12,099 bases of DNA from Parachlamydiaceae bacterium (GCA_030679615.1 JAUXSJ010000025.1:1-12099); one strand, 5' to 3'. Shown: positions 1 through 7,292, numbered from the stretch's first letter. Numbers and translations: made by a program. The notes: generated by a model from the letters alone, not told the origin.

Positions 1-21
1 AAGGCTTAAATTCCTTGAAGA

Positions 22-115
22 AAAGCGAAAGAGGACTTTCGCACTCCAAACGCTTCGCGTAAACTTAATAGTATCTTCGCGAAGCGTTTGGAGTGCGAAA
101 GTCCTCTTTTGCTTT
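22..115. repeat. Long hairpin repeat with 38-bp arms
   Basis: The arms at 22-59 and 78-115 are reverse complements over 38 bp with a single C/T difference near the outer end. They enclose an 18-nt AT-rich loop (60-77). The arms are much more GC-rich than the surroundings. Each arm contains the 13-mer TTTGGAGTGCGAA or its complement (38-50 and 87-99), which also occurs in both arms of the palindromic element at 5116-5623, so this is probably a member of a dispersed repeat family. It lies downstream of the minus-strand gene ending at 202 and could stop its transcript, but the stem is far longer than an ordinary terminator and no clean T run follows it. Confidence 0.85.
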
Positions 116-201
116 CAGGCTAAAAATCGTTTGTTTTAACAATTTATTATTTTTAGCTTAACGTATATGTGACTTGTCGAATCGTCTAGAATTCTTTTAT
201 C

Positions 202-1833
202 TTATGAAATTTGACTTGCTTTTTCTTTAAACGAATATAGTAAGCTTCTTCCCCAATAAAATAGAAAATTGCGTTGACCTTCATTAATGACATTATTGCC
301 TCTGGATTTTCGAGCCATGAAAATCAATTGCTTTAGAGTTTGAATTAGGGTTGCATCAGGATTTTCATTTTTGTTAAAAAATGTATGATGTGCATTTTGG
401 ATTAAGTTGTATAAACGACAAGCAACGACTAATGTCATTGTACTGTCAGTCCCTTTAATACTATGAACAATGATTCGTTGATTTGCAGAAGATTTATATT
501 TTACAATTTCTTGAACGAGAATTGTCAATTCGTTGTAATCCGGTGTTGTGTCTTCAGTCCAATTTAAATAATGAATTTTAGGAATGTCCACTTGTTTCAT
601 TGAATTATATTTATCCTGAATTTTAAATTCAATGAAACGAATGTTGCTAGAAATTTTTTGTGCATTTAAAGATTCAGAATTCGCATTATGATTCAAATTC
701 ATTCTAGGTGCATAATCAAATAGTTTATTTTTTTTAACATCGTCACTATTTGTTAAATCAACTATTAATGTTCTATGTTGAAGACATAACTCCCAAAAAA
801 AATCATATTCATTACTTAATGGGTGCTTCATAACGATAAAATAAAAAGGATGAAAATCAGCATAATTTGCATGTAAATTAGGATAATTTACAGACGTGTT
901 TTTTGGACAACGTATTTGCTCAGAATAATCGATACCTTGAATAACCCCATGATAATAAGTATGCACTTGTTGATCCAAAGTTTTCAAATCATGAATTATT
1001 TGAGACTCGACAATATTTTTCTCGTCCAGATTTTTAAATCTATCGTCTAATTCTTTGAGTAAATTAACGGAGTTTGAGTGTCCATTATCTGCATTTTCTT
1101 TTAACCATCCTTTCCCTATGTCAAAATTTTCTGTTAAGTGATTAATGTATATTTTTGCTAATTCAAATTTTGCTAGTAGTGAATCGTTAGGATGAATTTT
1201 TGGATTATCTAAAACAGCTTTGTAATATTCTTCCGCTTTACTGTAGCTTTCCTTAGAAAAATAGTAACGTGCAAGTGCAAAATAAGATGGAACATAAAGG
1301 TTTTCTACACATTCTTCAAGTAGTTCTACGCTATTATATTCGCATGGAATTAAATTCTTTTGAATAAAGACTGCTAATTCATGCTTAGCTTTAAGGTCAT
1401 TTTTATTCATTAATTCTTCAAGATATTTTAATTTAGTATGAACCTTTTTTGATCTGTTTACTTTTTTCCAAAGTGCTTGTGTAAAATGATTTTCATCTAT
1501 TTGGGAAGATTGATTGATTTCCATTTGAACATTGGTAAGAGACATTTTATTTAAAGCATCCTTATCTTGAAATTTGGCAGAAATTGATAAAAATGTATAT
1601 GCTTCTTCTGGGTTAATACTTTCAATTTCAAGACTTTTAAGGTAAAGTTGATGAGCAAATAGTTTTGAGAGATGAGAAAATTCTTTATCAGTTAATTTTG
1701 AATCAGAATTTAACTGATTAATTTTTTTTATAATTTTAATGGCAGGCTTAATAACCAGTTTAGATTCGTTAGAAATAGAAGTTTTATCAATGTTTGTGTG
1801 CTCTAATGAATTAAATGAAAATGTTGTATCCAT
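202..1833 (-). CDS. Sel1-like repeat protein with a degenerate (pseudo)tyrosine phosphatase domain
   Basis: This 543-residue protein has no visible signal peptide or membrane segment. Residues about 70-265 are helical and TPR/Sel1-like; the clearest unit is around 183-230, with an ALARYYF..ESYSKAEEYY pattern, followed by another near 235-260. Residues about 300-540 follow the classical protein tyrosine phosphatase order: HANY (321-324, like INAxY), a DFFWEL block (344-349, like DFW), LIVDLTN (356-362), a WPD-like loop at W425-T-E-D428 with P431, a P-loop at 455-466, and a terminal Q-loop segment at 507-526 with Q520 (like VRxQRxxxVQTxxQY). In the P-loop, HCxxGxxRTG is replaced by HSIKGTDSTM: the catalytic Cys is Ser458 and the phosphate-binding Arg is Ser464. 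Catalysis is therefore unlikely; a binding or scaffolding role, perhaps as a host-directed effector, is inference. It lies 45 bases after the lipoprotein gene on the same strand. An AGGT at a suitable distance precedes the ATG. Confidence 0.85.
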   Translation of the reverse strand: MDTTFSFNSLEHTNIDKTSISNESKLVIKPAIKIIKKINQLNSDSKLTDKEFSHLSKLFAHQLYLKSLEIESINPEEAYTFLSISAKFQDKDALNKMSLTNVQMEINQSSQIDENHFTQALWKKVNRSKKVHTKLKYLEELMNKNDLKAKHELAVFIQKNLIPCEYNSVELLEECVENLYVPSYFALARYYFSKESYSKAEEYYKAVLDNPKIHPNDSLLAKFELAKIYINHLTENFDIGKGWLKENADNGHSNSVNLLKELDDRFKNLDEKNIVESQIIHDLKTLDQQVHTYYHGVIQGIDYSEQIRCPKNTSVNYPNLHANYADFHPFYFIVMKHPLSNEYDFFWELCLQHRTLIVDLTNSDDVKKNKLFDYAPRMNLNHNANSESLNAQKISSNIRFIEFKIQDKYNSMKQVDIPKIHYLNWTEDTTPDYNELTILVQEIVKYKSSANQRIIVHSIKGTDSTMTLVVACRLYNLIQNAHHTFFNKNENPDATLIQTLKQLIFMARKSRGNNVINEGQRNFLFYWGRSLLYSFKEKASQIS

Positions 1834-1878
1834 TTTTTACCTAAAAAAAATTAATTAATTCGCGAATAATTTAATGCC

Positions 1879-2730
1879 TTAATAACGATAAAAATTGTTT
1901 GCTTCTATAGATGAGTAATTCACTTTCTTTTTTAAATCCCAATCATAGCGAACTTGTATTGAGATATAAGGATGCGAATGCCGGTTATCAAAATCCCGAC
2001 CTTCTTTACATGAAAATAATTTTATAAAGACTTCTTCATTAAACCACGGTAATGTAGATACATTTGTATTTTCTTTAGAATACCTTTGAAATGATGTAAA
2101 TGAGTTTTTCCCCTGATATTTTGGATTGTCTTGATAATACTGCAATAATATATCAATCACTTTTTGTGGTTCATGTTCATATCCTTGAATATAAAAGTCT
2201 ACTTCAGCTCCAATTAAATGTTTTGAATATAAATGTGCAGGTAGATCACTCATGTAACGACTGTGTTCAGGACAACAATGACCGCTTGTAATGATAACAC
2301 GTTTTCCCGTTTTATTTTGTAAGTCATTTAAGAGGTCAATTAAAATGGGATAGATAAATTCTTTTCCGTTTCTTAGTGGAAGGCTGTGTTTTAGACAACC
2401 TCCACAATCATAATAGCGTATCGACTCTTTCTCTTTATTAACTATTCTTGGAGGATTTAAGCTATTTCCTTTACATCTGAAAAAATCATGAGTGATTTTA
2501 CTGTTAGCATAAGAACATTGCTTTTCCCAAGGATACGTTTCTCTTGTGCAGTGCAGCATAGGGTCTATTGAAAGTGCAACTTCTTGATTTCGACGAATAA
2601 TTACTTCACCTTCAGATTTTTTAGATGATGCTGTTGAAGAGCTGTTTTCAGAGCAGCCATATAAAAAAATACTCATTGATAAAAGGATTATTTTTAGATA
2701 TTCTATTTTTATAAGTTTCATTTTGTTCAT
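1879..2730 (-). CDS. Predicted lipoprotein with a peptidase M15-like (D-Ala-D-Ala carboxypeptidase-type) zinc site
   Basis: This 283-residue protein begins with a signal peptide: Lys-rich start, hydrophobic stretch about 13-23, then a lipobox LYGC with Cys26. A Ser-rich linker (27-37) follows. The rest is predicted to be outside the cytoplasm and holds eight more cysteines (61, 72, 86, 109, 112, 152, 153, 241), so disulfides are likely. Residues 145-180 match the core of LAS/M15 peptidases: ITSG (147-150), then SKHLIGAEVD, which supplies the S-x-H-x2-G-x3-D pattern with likely zinc ligands His171 and Asp178. HPYISIQV (253-260) fits the terminal His segment that gives the third ligand. Such enzymes trim peptidoglycan stem peptides, so a role in the sparse chlamydial-type cell wall is plausible; the exact bond cleaved cannot be told. 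Met4 is an alternative start. It is probably co-transcribed with the downstream PTP-like gene. Confidence 0.75.
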   Translation of the reverse strand: MNKMKLIKIEYLKIILLSMSIFLYGCSENSSSTASSKKSEGEVIIRRNQEVALSIDPMLHCTRETYPWEKQCSYANSKITHDFFRCKGNSLNPPRIVNKEKESIRYYDCGGCLKHSLPLRNGKEFIYPILIDLLNDLQNKTGKRVIITSGHCCPEHSRYMSDLPAHLYSKHLIGAEVDFYIQGYEHEPQKVIDILLQYYQDNPKYQGKNSFTSFQRYSKENTNVSTLPWFNEEVFIKLFSCKEGRDFDNRHSHPYISIQVRYDWDLKKKVNYSSIEANNFYRY

Positions 2731-2740
2731 TCTTTAAATT

Positions 2741-3466
2741 ATGTGGAAGTTTATGCATTGGATTAAACAATTTCAATTATTTCTTTTTGATTTTGATGGT
2801 TTATTGGTTGATACCGAATATCTTCACTATCAAGCATACATTGAAATGTGCGCTCGCCGAGGTTTTCAACTAAATTGGAGTTATCCTCGTTATTCCAATG
2901 CTGCGCATCACGATTCAAACGCTCTACGCGATCAAATTTATGCCGAATTTCCAGATTTAAATCTCCAAGAACCTGATTGGTCTGTTCTTTATGAAGAAAA
3001 AAGAGAAATTCTTCATTCTTTATTAGAACGGGGTATTGTTCCGCTCATTCCAGGTGTGGCAAACCTGCTAATAGCATTACAAAAAGAAAACATTCGTCGT
3101 TGTGTAGTGACGCATTCTTCTATTCAATTAGTTAATCGCATTCGGAATCAAAATCCACTTTTGAATACAATTCCCCATTGGATTACCAGAGAAGATTATT
3201 TTTTGCCAAAGCCGCATCCAGAATGCTATCAATATGCAATAAAAAAATTAGGTCAACCCAATGATCAAATTATTGGATTTGAAGATTCTCCTAGAGGGTT
3301 GAATGCACTTTTAGGAACTATTGCAACGCCTGTTTTAGTATGTCCGCCTAATTCTGGGTATTTGAACGAAACATTAAGGGCATATCCTCAAGTACGTCAT
3401 TATCCTGACTTTAATGCTATTCAAGATGACAATGCCCCTATAGCCATTAACCAATCCTTGTTATAA
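2741..3466 (+). CDS. HAD-superfamily hydrolase (beta-phosphoglucomutase-like phosphatase)
   Basis: This 241-residue protein carries all four HAD motifs. Motif I is DFDGLLVDTE with nucleophile Asp17 and acid/base Asp19; motif II is VVTHSS with Thr124; motif III is Lys157 in LPKPHPE; motif IV is GFEDSPRG with Glu181 and Asp182. The helical cap between motif I and residue about 100 is the C1 type of the beta-phosphoglucomutase/phosphatase subfamily. The usual reaction is hydrolysis of a phosphate ester, or mutase transfer, on a small cytosolic metabolite; the substrate cannot be inferred. The ATG at 2741 has no good ribosome binding site. The in-frame ATG at 2753 has GGAAG only 3 bases upstream, so the start is uncertain by four codons. 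The gene is divergent from the lipoprotein gene with only 10 bases between their starts. Confidence 0.9.
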   Translation: MWKFMHWIKQFQLFLFDFDGLLVDTEYLHYQAYIEMCARRGFQLNWSYPRYSNAAHHDSNALRDQIYAEFPDLNLQEPDWSVLYEEKREILHSLLERGIVPLIPGVANLLIALQKENIRRCVVTHSSIQLVNRIRNQNPLLNTIPHWITREDYFLPKPHPECYQYAIKKLGQPNDQIIGFEDSPRGLNALLGTIATPVLVCPPNSGYLNETLRAYPQVRHYPDFNAIQDDNAPIAINQSLL

Positions 3467-3556
3467 AAGTCATAAAATTTATTAAAAAACGGTAGACTTT
3501 TAAAAAATTTTCTTTTTAGATGAGAATTATAAAAAATAAATCATCTAAGGAAGATC

Positions 3557-5044
3557 ATGAGAATATTTTTCACTTTATTATTGTTTATTTTTCCATCTAT
3601 TTTAACTTCAAATTCACATACAAAGCATAATCTTCCTTGGTATCCTTCTCTAGCAGCCTTTGAGCATTATAATTCTGGGCGGTCACATCTATTTCCAGAA
3701 GCAAAATTTAAAGGTTCATTTACAGGAAACAATCGTGTTGAAACTTTATCATCTCTAGCAATTTATCCATCAGGATATAATATGGCATATCTAGATTCTA
3801 AAAACGCATTTATTTACGGAGGGGGTTATGGAGATGAGCCCGGATCGATTGGAGCCTTCGTTGCAAAGATTGATCCCCATACACTTAAACCAATTTGGTA
3901 TAACCAATTAATTGATACAAATTTAAATGAAGAATGGGATTATCCCGGTTCTATGGGTATTCTTAAAAATGGCTTTATTTATGTGATTTATGGTTATCGT
4001 TTGTCAAAAATTGATCCTAAAACTGGTACTATATTACAAACGCTTGAATTACCTACAGGTGAAGGATCGAAAAGTAATACTGCTTATAATGGTTTTAATG
4101 CTACTTCAGATGGGGTTTTAGTGATGAAATCACTGTATAGGGAAGCTGGCTGTTCGTTGCAAGGACCTGACGCTTTATTAGATTGCCCTGATCCGACTGA
4201 CGTTCCTCCATCAATATTGGTTTCAGTTGATCCTGATTCAATGGCGCTTATTGATGTAATTACTCTACCGGCTCCTGTAGCGGCACGTCCAACAATTGCT
4301 ATTCACAATGAGCGTACTTATGTTTATTTAGTTGAAGCTAGTACGGTTATTCGTTATCGAATAAAAAAGGGAAAGTTTATTTTTGACCCAAAATGGAATC
4401 CTGGTACGATTGTTTTAGAGGGGCAAACAACAGCGACTTCATTTGTTGTTTTAGACGATTGGATTGTAGGGCAAGTGAATACTCTTCCATCTGCAACTGC
4501 TTTAAGTGTTATTGCAATTAGTCAATCCAATCCTTTAAAACACTTTACTATTCAACCTTTTTTGGATGACCCTATTCCGCCTCTAGTTGCTGAAGCATTT
4601 TCAACAGCTGCAAAAGGAGATCCTGCTGTTAGCTGGGCGCCAGCATCAGTATCAGTTGATCCAGATAATCATTTAATTTTTGCATCAGATTCATTACCTG
4701 GAAAAATCGCTGCGATAAAATTAACCTCTAGCGGGTTGAAAATAGTTTGGAAAGCAAATCAAACAACAACTGAATTTACAGCACTCATTGGTTCTAAACA
4801 TAAACGTGTTTTAGTAGGAACAGATATTCCAGGGCCAGAAATCCCAGGCAACAATATGAATGATTATGCAGTATGGAGAAATGCAAAAACAGGGAAGGAG
4901 TTAGCTCGTTCACCATTATTGCCTGCAATGACACAGGGGACAATGATTCAACCTTTTTATTCAGGAGAAATGTTTTACGAAGGCCAATTAGGACAATTAA
5001 TTAAATTAAAACCTCAACCCATTAGTTGTCATTCAAATCATTAA
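3557..5044 (+). CDS. Exported beta-propeller-like protein of unknown function
   Basis: This 495-residue protein starts with an N-terminal signal peptide (hydrophobic about 3-17, cleavage probably near residue 18-20), so it is predicted to be periplasmic, surface-bound or secreted. The mature part is rich in beta strands and repeats a propeller-type pattern: hydrophobic strand, D-P-x-[TS], then another strand. Examples are KIDPHTLKPIW (104-114), KIDPKTGTILQTLELP (151-166) and VSVDPDSMALIDVITLP (222-238), with a related SVDPDNHLIF near 366-375. This resembles PQQ/YVTN/NHL-type propellers, but I cannot name the family. Cys199 and Cys210 may form a disulfide. AAGGAA lies four bases before the ATG. 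A 7-bp inverted repeat (3517-3523 / 3541-3547) sits just upstream and touches that ribosome binding site. No catalytic motif is visible. Confidence 0.8.
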   Translation: MRIFFTLLLFIFPSILTSNSHTKHNLPWYPSLAAFEHYNSGRSHLFPEAKFKGSFTGNNRVETLSSLAIYPSGYNMAYLDSKNAFIYGGGYGDEPGSIGAFVAKIDPHTLKPIWYNQLIDTNLNEEWDYPGSMGILKNGFIYVIYGYRLSKIDPKTGTILQTLELPTGEGSKSNTAYNGFNATSDGVLVMKSLYREAGCSLQGPDALLDCPDPTDVPPSILVSVDPDSMALIDVITLPAPVAARPTIAIHNERTYVYLVEASTVIRYRIKKGKFIFDPKWNPGTIVLEGQTTATSFVVLDDWIVGQVNTLPSATALSVIAISQSNPLKHFTIQPFLDDPIPPLVAEAFSTAAKGDPAVSWAPASVSVDPDNHLIFASDSLPGKIAAIKLTSSGLKIVWKANQTTTEFTALIGSKHKRVLVGTDIPGPEIPGNNMNDYAVWRNAKTGKELARSPLLPAMTQGTMIQPFYSGEMFYEGQLGQLIKLKPQPISCHSNH

Positions 5045-5157
5045 ACCTTAGACATACTTTTGCGCAATGATGTCAACTTAAAAATTGGCGTAAAAATTAA
5101 CCTTGAGAGCATAGGTTTTTTATTCAATTGCCATGCATTCATATTCCATTTTGGAGT

Positions 5158-5183
5158 GCGAAGGCCCTGCCTTCGCTTTTTTT
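5158..5183 (+). terminator. Terminator-like hairpin with T7 tail
   Basis: GCGAAGGC (5158-5165) and GCCTTCGC (5169-5176) form a perfect 8-bp stem around a 3-base loop, followed immediately by seven Ts (5177-5183). This is the classical intrinsic terminator form. It lies 114 bases past the stop codon of the propeller gene and within the left arm of the palindromic element, so it could end that transcript even though it came with the repeat. Confidence 0.5.
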
Positions 5184-5286
5184 AGAGAGAATATCGATGA
5201 TATGGTGCCATTTCGACTCGATCAATTCAATCTATAAAAGTGCAAATGTGGAATATCTGAACCATAAAAAAGCGAAGGCAAGGCCC
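5163..5286. repeat. Small inverted-repeat element nested in the left arm
   Basis: The ends are inverted copies: the segment from 5163 (TGCCTTCGCTTTTTT core) matches the reverse complement of 5266-5286 over about 20 bp with one single-base gap. The core 5169-5182 / 5266-5279 is perfect over 14 bp. This piece accounts for the extra 114 bases that split the left outer arm compared with the continuous right arm. It encodes nothing obvious. Reading it as a second, later insertion is inference. Confidence 0.55.
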
Positions 5287-5344
5287 ATCCTATTACCCAT
5301 AAGTAAAAAGTTACTAATGATTAATATCTTGATAGCACTGTAAA

Positions 5345-5460
5345 AAAAAATAACAGGATAGGCAGGATAGCAAGCGGCAGGATATGCAAGATAAGAATAT
5401 CCTTTCCCTATTATCATGCCCATCCTGCGGCTTGCTATCCTGCCTATCTTGTTATTTTTT
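5345..5460. repeat. Central 50-bp hairpin built from GGCAGGATA-type repeats
   Basis: Positions 5345-5394 pair with 5411-5460 over 50 bp with only a handful of mismatches and a 16-base loop; the first 31 positions from the base have a single wobble. The left arm is made of degenerate 9-base units: AACAGGATA, GGCAGGATA, then after GCAAGC again GGCAGGATA and TGCAAGATA. The motif GGATAGGCAGG recurs in the right outer arm at 5563-5573, so the parts of the element appear to have a common origin. Confidence 0.75.
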
Positions 5461-5828
5461 AATAGTCTGAATAATTATCTTATAAACTATCCTGTAACTT
5501 TTCGTGTTATAGACAGACTAATTAATTCAATATTAACGTTGCATTTTTACTTATGGGTAATAGGATAGGCAGGGCCTTCGCACTCCAAAATGGATTATGA
5601 ATGCATGGCAATTGAATAAAAAAAATCTAAAGTCGAGTCAGTGATCTGAGTGGTTTTGATGGCGTTGACTTTTGTATTTAGGCATAATATTAAAGATGGA
5701 CAGGCCGCATGCATCAGGAAGTAAATGTTTTACATTTTCTTTCTTATAAAATTTAGGAAAGAAAATATAGAGTATTATTTTACTTATGTTTGTATGTAAT
5801 TTTAAAGGGACAATTTAAGCCAGTAACT

Positions 5829-7292
5829 TTAATATTTTTTTGTTTCAACAACAAAATCGATAAATCCATTAGGTACATCAACTTGTTTTAACCGAACTGT
5901 GACTTTATCTCCGACCTTTAAACCTTTATACCCTTTAACGATTTTACCTTCTATGGGTGGTTGAATAATTCTGACCCAAGTCCCTTTGTCATTTGCTCCA
6001 GTAATTATTCCTTTATACGTTTTTCCTATTTCAGAAGTAAGAAGAGCAGCAGCTGCAGATTTATTTAAACGTCTTTCGATTTTCATTGCCCCATCTTCTT
6101 GTTGAGTACAATGAGAAGCCAATAAATAAAGTTCGTCTAAAGAATAAGCTGCTTCAGCATGTTTTAATAAAGCTTTATATTGACGCTGTGAAATAAGATC
6201 TGGAAAACGACGATTTGGCGCTGTTGATTGTGTATATGCTGGTAATGCTAAAGCAAAATGTCCAATTTCTTTTTGCGGATCATTCTGTACAACATACTCC
6301 CCACGCCCAAGTAATTTAATAATTGTCAAAGAGAGATCTGGAAAACTAATTGGATCGATTTTCTTTCTTTCTATTAAAAAATTATCTAAAGCCTTTGCAT
6401 TGGGTTCTTTGGGAAGTTTTTCACCATATGTCATTGCGACTTCAACAATACGATCCCAGTCTTTAGGGATGCGTACTATTCGTCTTAAACTTGGTGTTTT
6501 TGTTCGATTAAAATGGTTAGCAACAGTTTGGTTTGCGGCAATCATAAATTCTTCTATAAGTTGGTGTGCAAAATTATGATCAGGAGATTGAATTTGAATA
6601 TTTTCTTGAGGACTTATTCTAATTTCAACATTTGCAGAATCAAGAGTTAATGATCCCGCTTCATGGCGTTTTCGTTTTAGTAATTGTGCAATTTCGTGCT
6701 GCAAATTCAAAATTTCTTTTAAACCATTAATTTGCTTAACTTTTGTTGGTATGTCGCTTTTGCCTTCTAACCAATTTCCAATTGAACTGTATGTTAATTT
6801 TGCATGGTTCTTAACCATTGCAGGAAAAATTGATGCCTTTATAATTTCACCTGAGTCATTGATATCCATTTGTACAATTATTGCACAACGATCTTCATTT
6901 TCATTTAATGATGTTAAATTCGTAGATAGTTTTTCAGGAAGCATAGAAAATATTTTTGTAGGTGTATAAACTGATGTCGTATTGATTTGAGCATGAATAT
7001 CGATTGGAGTATTTTTCTTAACTAAAGCATCTACATCTGCAATTGCAACCCAAATAGTCGTATTAGAGTCTATTCCTTTTTCTGCGTATGTGAGTTGATC
7101 CAAATCTCTAGAATCATCGTTATCAATCGAACTCCATAACAATGAACGTAAATCTTTATCCTCAGGTTGCAATTTAGCTGGGACAATAATTTCAGAAAGT
7201 TGCTGAATAACTTCATTTGGGAAATAAGGTACAAATCCTTTTTCAGTCATAAGTTGATCAGCTAATTGAGATATCAGTTGTATTATTTTCAT
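5829..7292 (-). CDS. RNase II/R-family (RNB domain) exoribonuclease, short form with C-terminal S1 domain
   Basis: This 487-residue protein is much shorter than RNase II or RNase R (about 640-810). The N-terminal cold-shock domains are absent and only about 45 residues precede the RNB domain (about 48-375). The metal-site signature SIDNDDSRDLDQ supplies Asp57, Asp63 and Asp65, but the fourth acidic position is Gln66. Other RNB landmarks are present: IEEFMIAAN (246-254) and the PNRRFPDL segment (359-366) with Arg361-Arg362, which corresponds to the RRYxDL motif. Residues about 421-485 look like an S1-type RNA-binding barrel. The family degrades RNA 3' to 5' in the cytosol with divalent metal. 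Whether this form is a full nuclease depends on how Gln66 is tolerated; I believe short RNB proteins with this signature form their own subfamily. No strong ribosome binding site precedes the ATG. It lies 34 bases after the 68-residue gene. Confidence 0.88.
   Translation of the reverse strand: MKIIQLISQLADQLMTEKGFVPYFPNEVIQQLSEIIVPAKLQPEDKDLRSLLWSSIDNDDSRDLDQLTYAEKGIDSNTTIWVAIADVDALVKKNTPIDIHAQINTTSVYTPTKIFSMLPEKLSTNLTSLNENEDRCAIIVQMDINDSGEIIKASIFPAMVKNHAKLTYSSIGNWLEGKSDIPTKVKQINGLKEILNLQHEIAQLLKRKRHEAGSLTLDSANVEIRISPQENIQIQSPDHNFAHQLIEEFMIAANQTVANHFNRTKTPSLRRIVRIPKDWDRIVEVAMTYGEKLPKEPNAKALDNFLIERKKIDPISFPDLSLTIIKLLGRGEYVVQNDPQKEIGHFALALPAYTQSTAPNRRFPDLISQRQYKALLKHAEAAYSLDELYLLASHCTQQEDGAMKIERRLNKSAAAALLTSEIGKTYKGIITGANDKGTWVRIIQPPIEGKIVKGYKGLKVGDKVTVRLKQVDVPNGFIDFVVETKKY

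Larger units (their letters stand above)
5116..5623. repeat. 508-bp nested palindromic (foldback/MITE-like) element
   Basis: The outer arms 5116-5172 and 5567-5623 are inverted copies over 57 bp with one mismatch. The right arm continues inward without a break through 5544-5566. Its partner on the left (5287-5309, 23 bp, perfect) is displaced by 114 bases, so the left arm appears to have been interrupted by a second insertion. The middle holds a further long hairpin (5345-5460). Open frames inside are short and overlap the inverted repeats on both strands, so they are not credible genes. No transposase and no clear target duplication was found beside the outer ends. The arms share TTTGGAGTGCGAA with the hairpin at 22-115. 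A non-autonomous mobile or foldback repeat is the best reading. Confidence 0.8.
5045..5828. other. Convergent intergenic region dominated by a palindromic element
   Basis: This 784-base stretch separates two converging genes. Positions 5045-5115 show nothing recognisable. Positions 5116-5623 are the nested palindromic element described separately. Positions 5624-5828 are AT-rich, with one imperfect AT-only hairpin (5734-5743 paired with 5757-5766) and only trivially short open frames (15-17 codons). I see no gene or RNA gene here. Confidence 0.8.

Noticed and set aside
119..157. GCTAAAAAT / ATTTTTAGC hairpin after the PTP-like gene
   Set aside because: The 9-bp stem is AT-rich with a 21-base loop and no T run on the minus strand; not convincing as a terminator.
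3465..3511. Possible terminator after the HAD gene (AAAAGTC / GACTTTT)
   Set aside because: The stem is only 7 AT-rich bp with a 23-base loop; such pairs are common in this AT-rich sequence.
3517..3547. TAGATGA / TCATCTA inverted repeat before the propeller gene as an operator
   Set aside because: The 7-bp arms with a 17-base spacer are too weak to call alone; noted only in the gene entry.
5128..5343. 71-codon plus-strand frame and an overlapping 63-codon minus-strand frame (5232-5423)
   Set aside because: Both lie within the palindromic element, overlap each other and the inverted repeats, and lack ribosome binding sites or protein-like composition.
1..5623. Reading the intergenic hairpins as CRISPR repeats
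   Set aside because: There are only isolated inverted copies, no regular direct-repeat and spacer pattern, and no cas gene.
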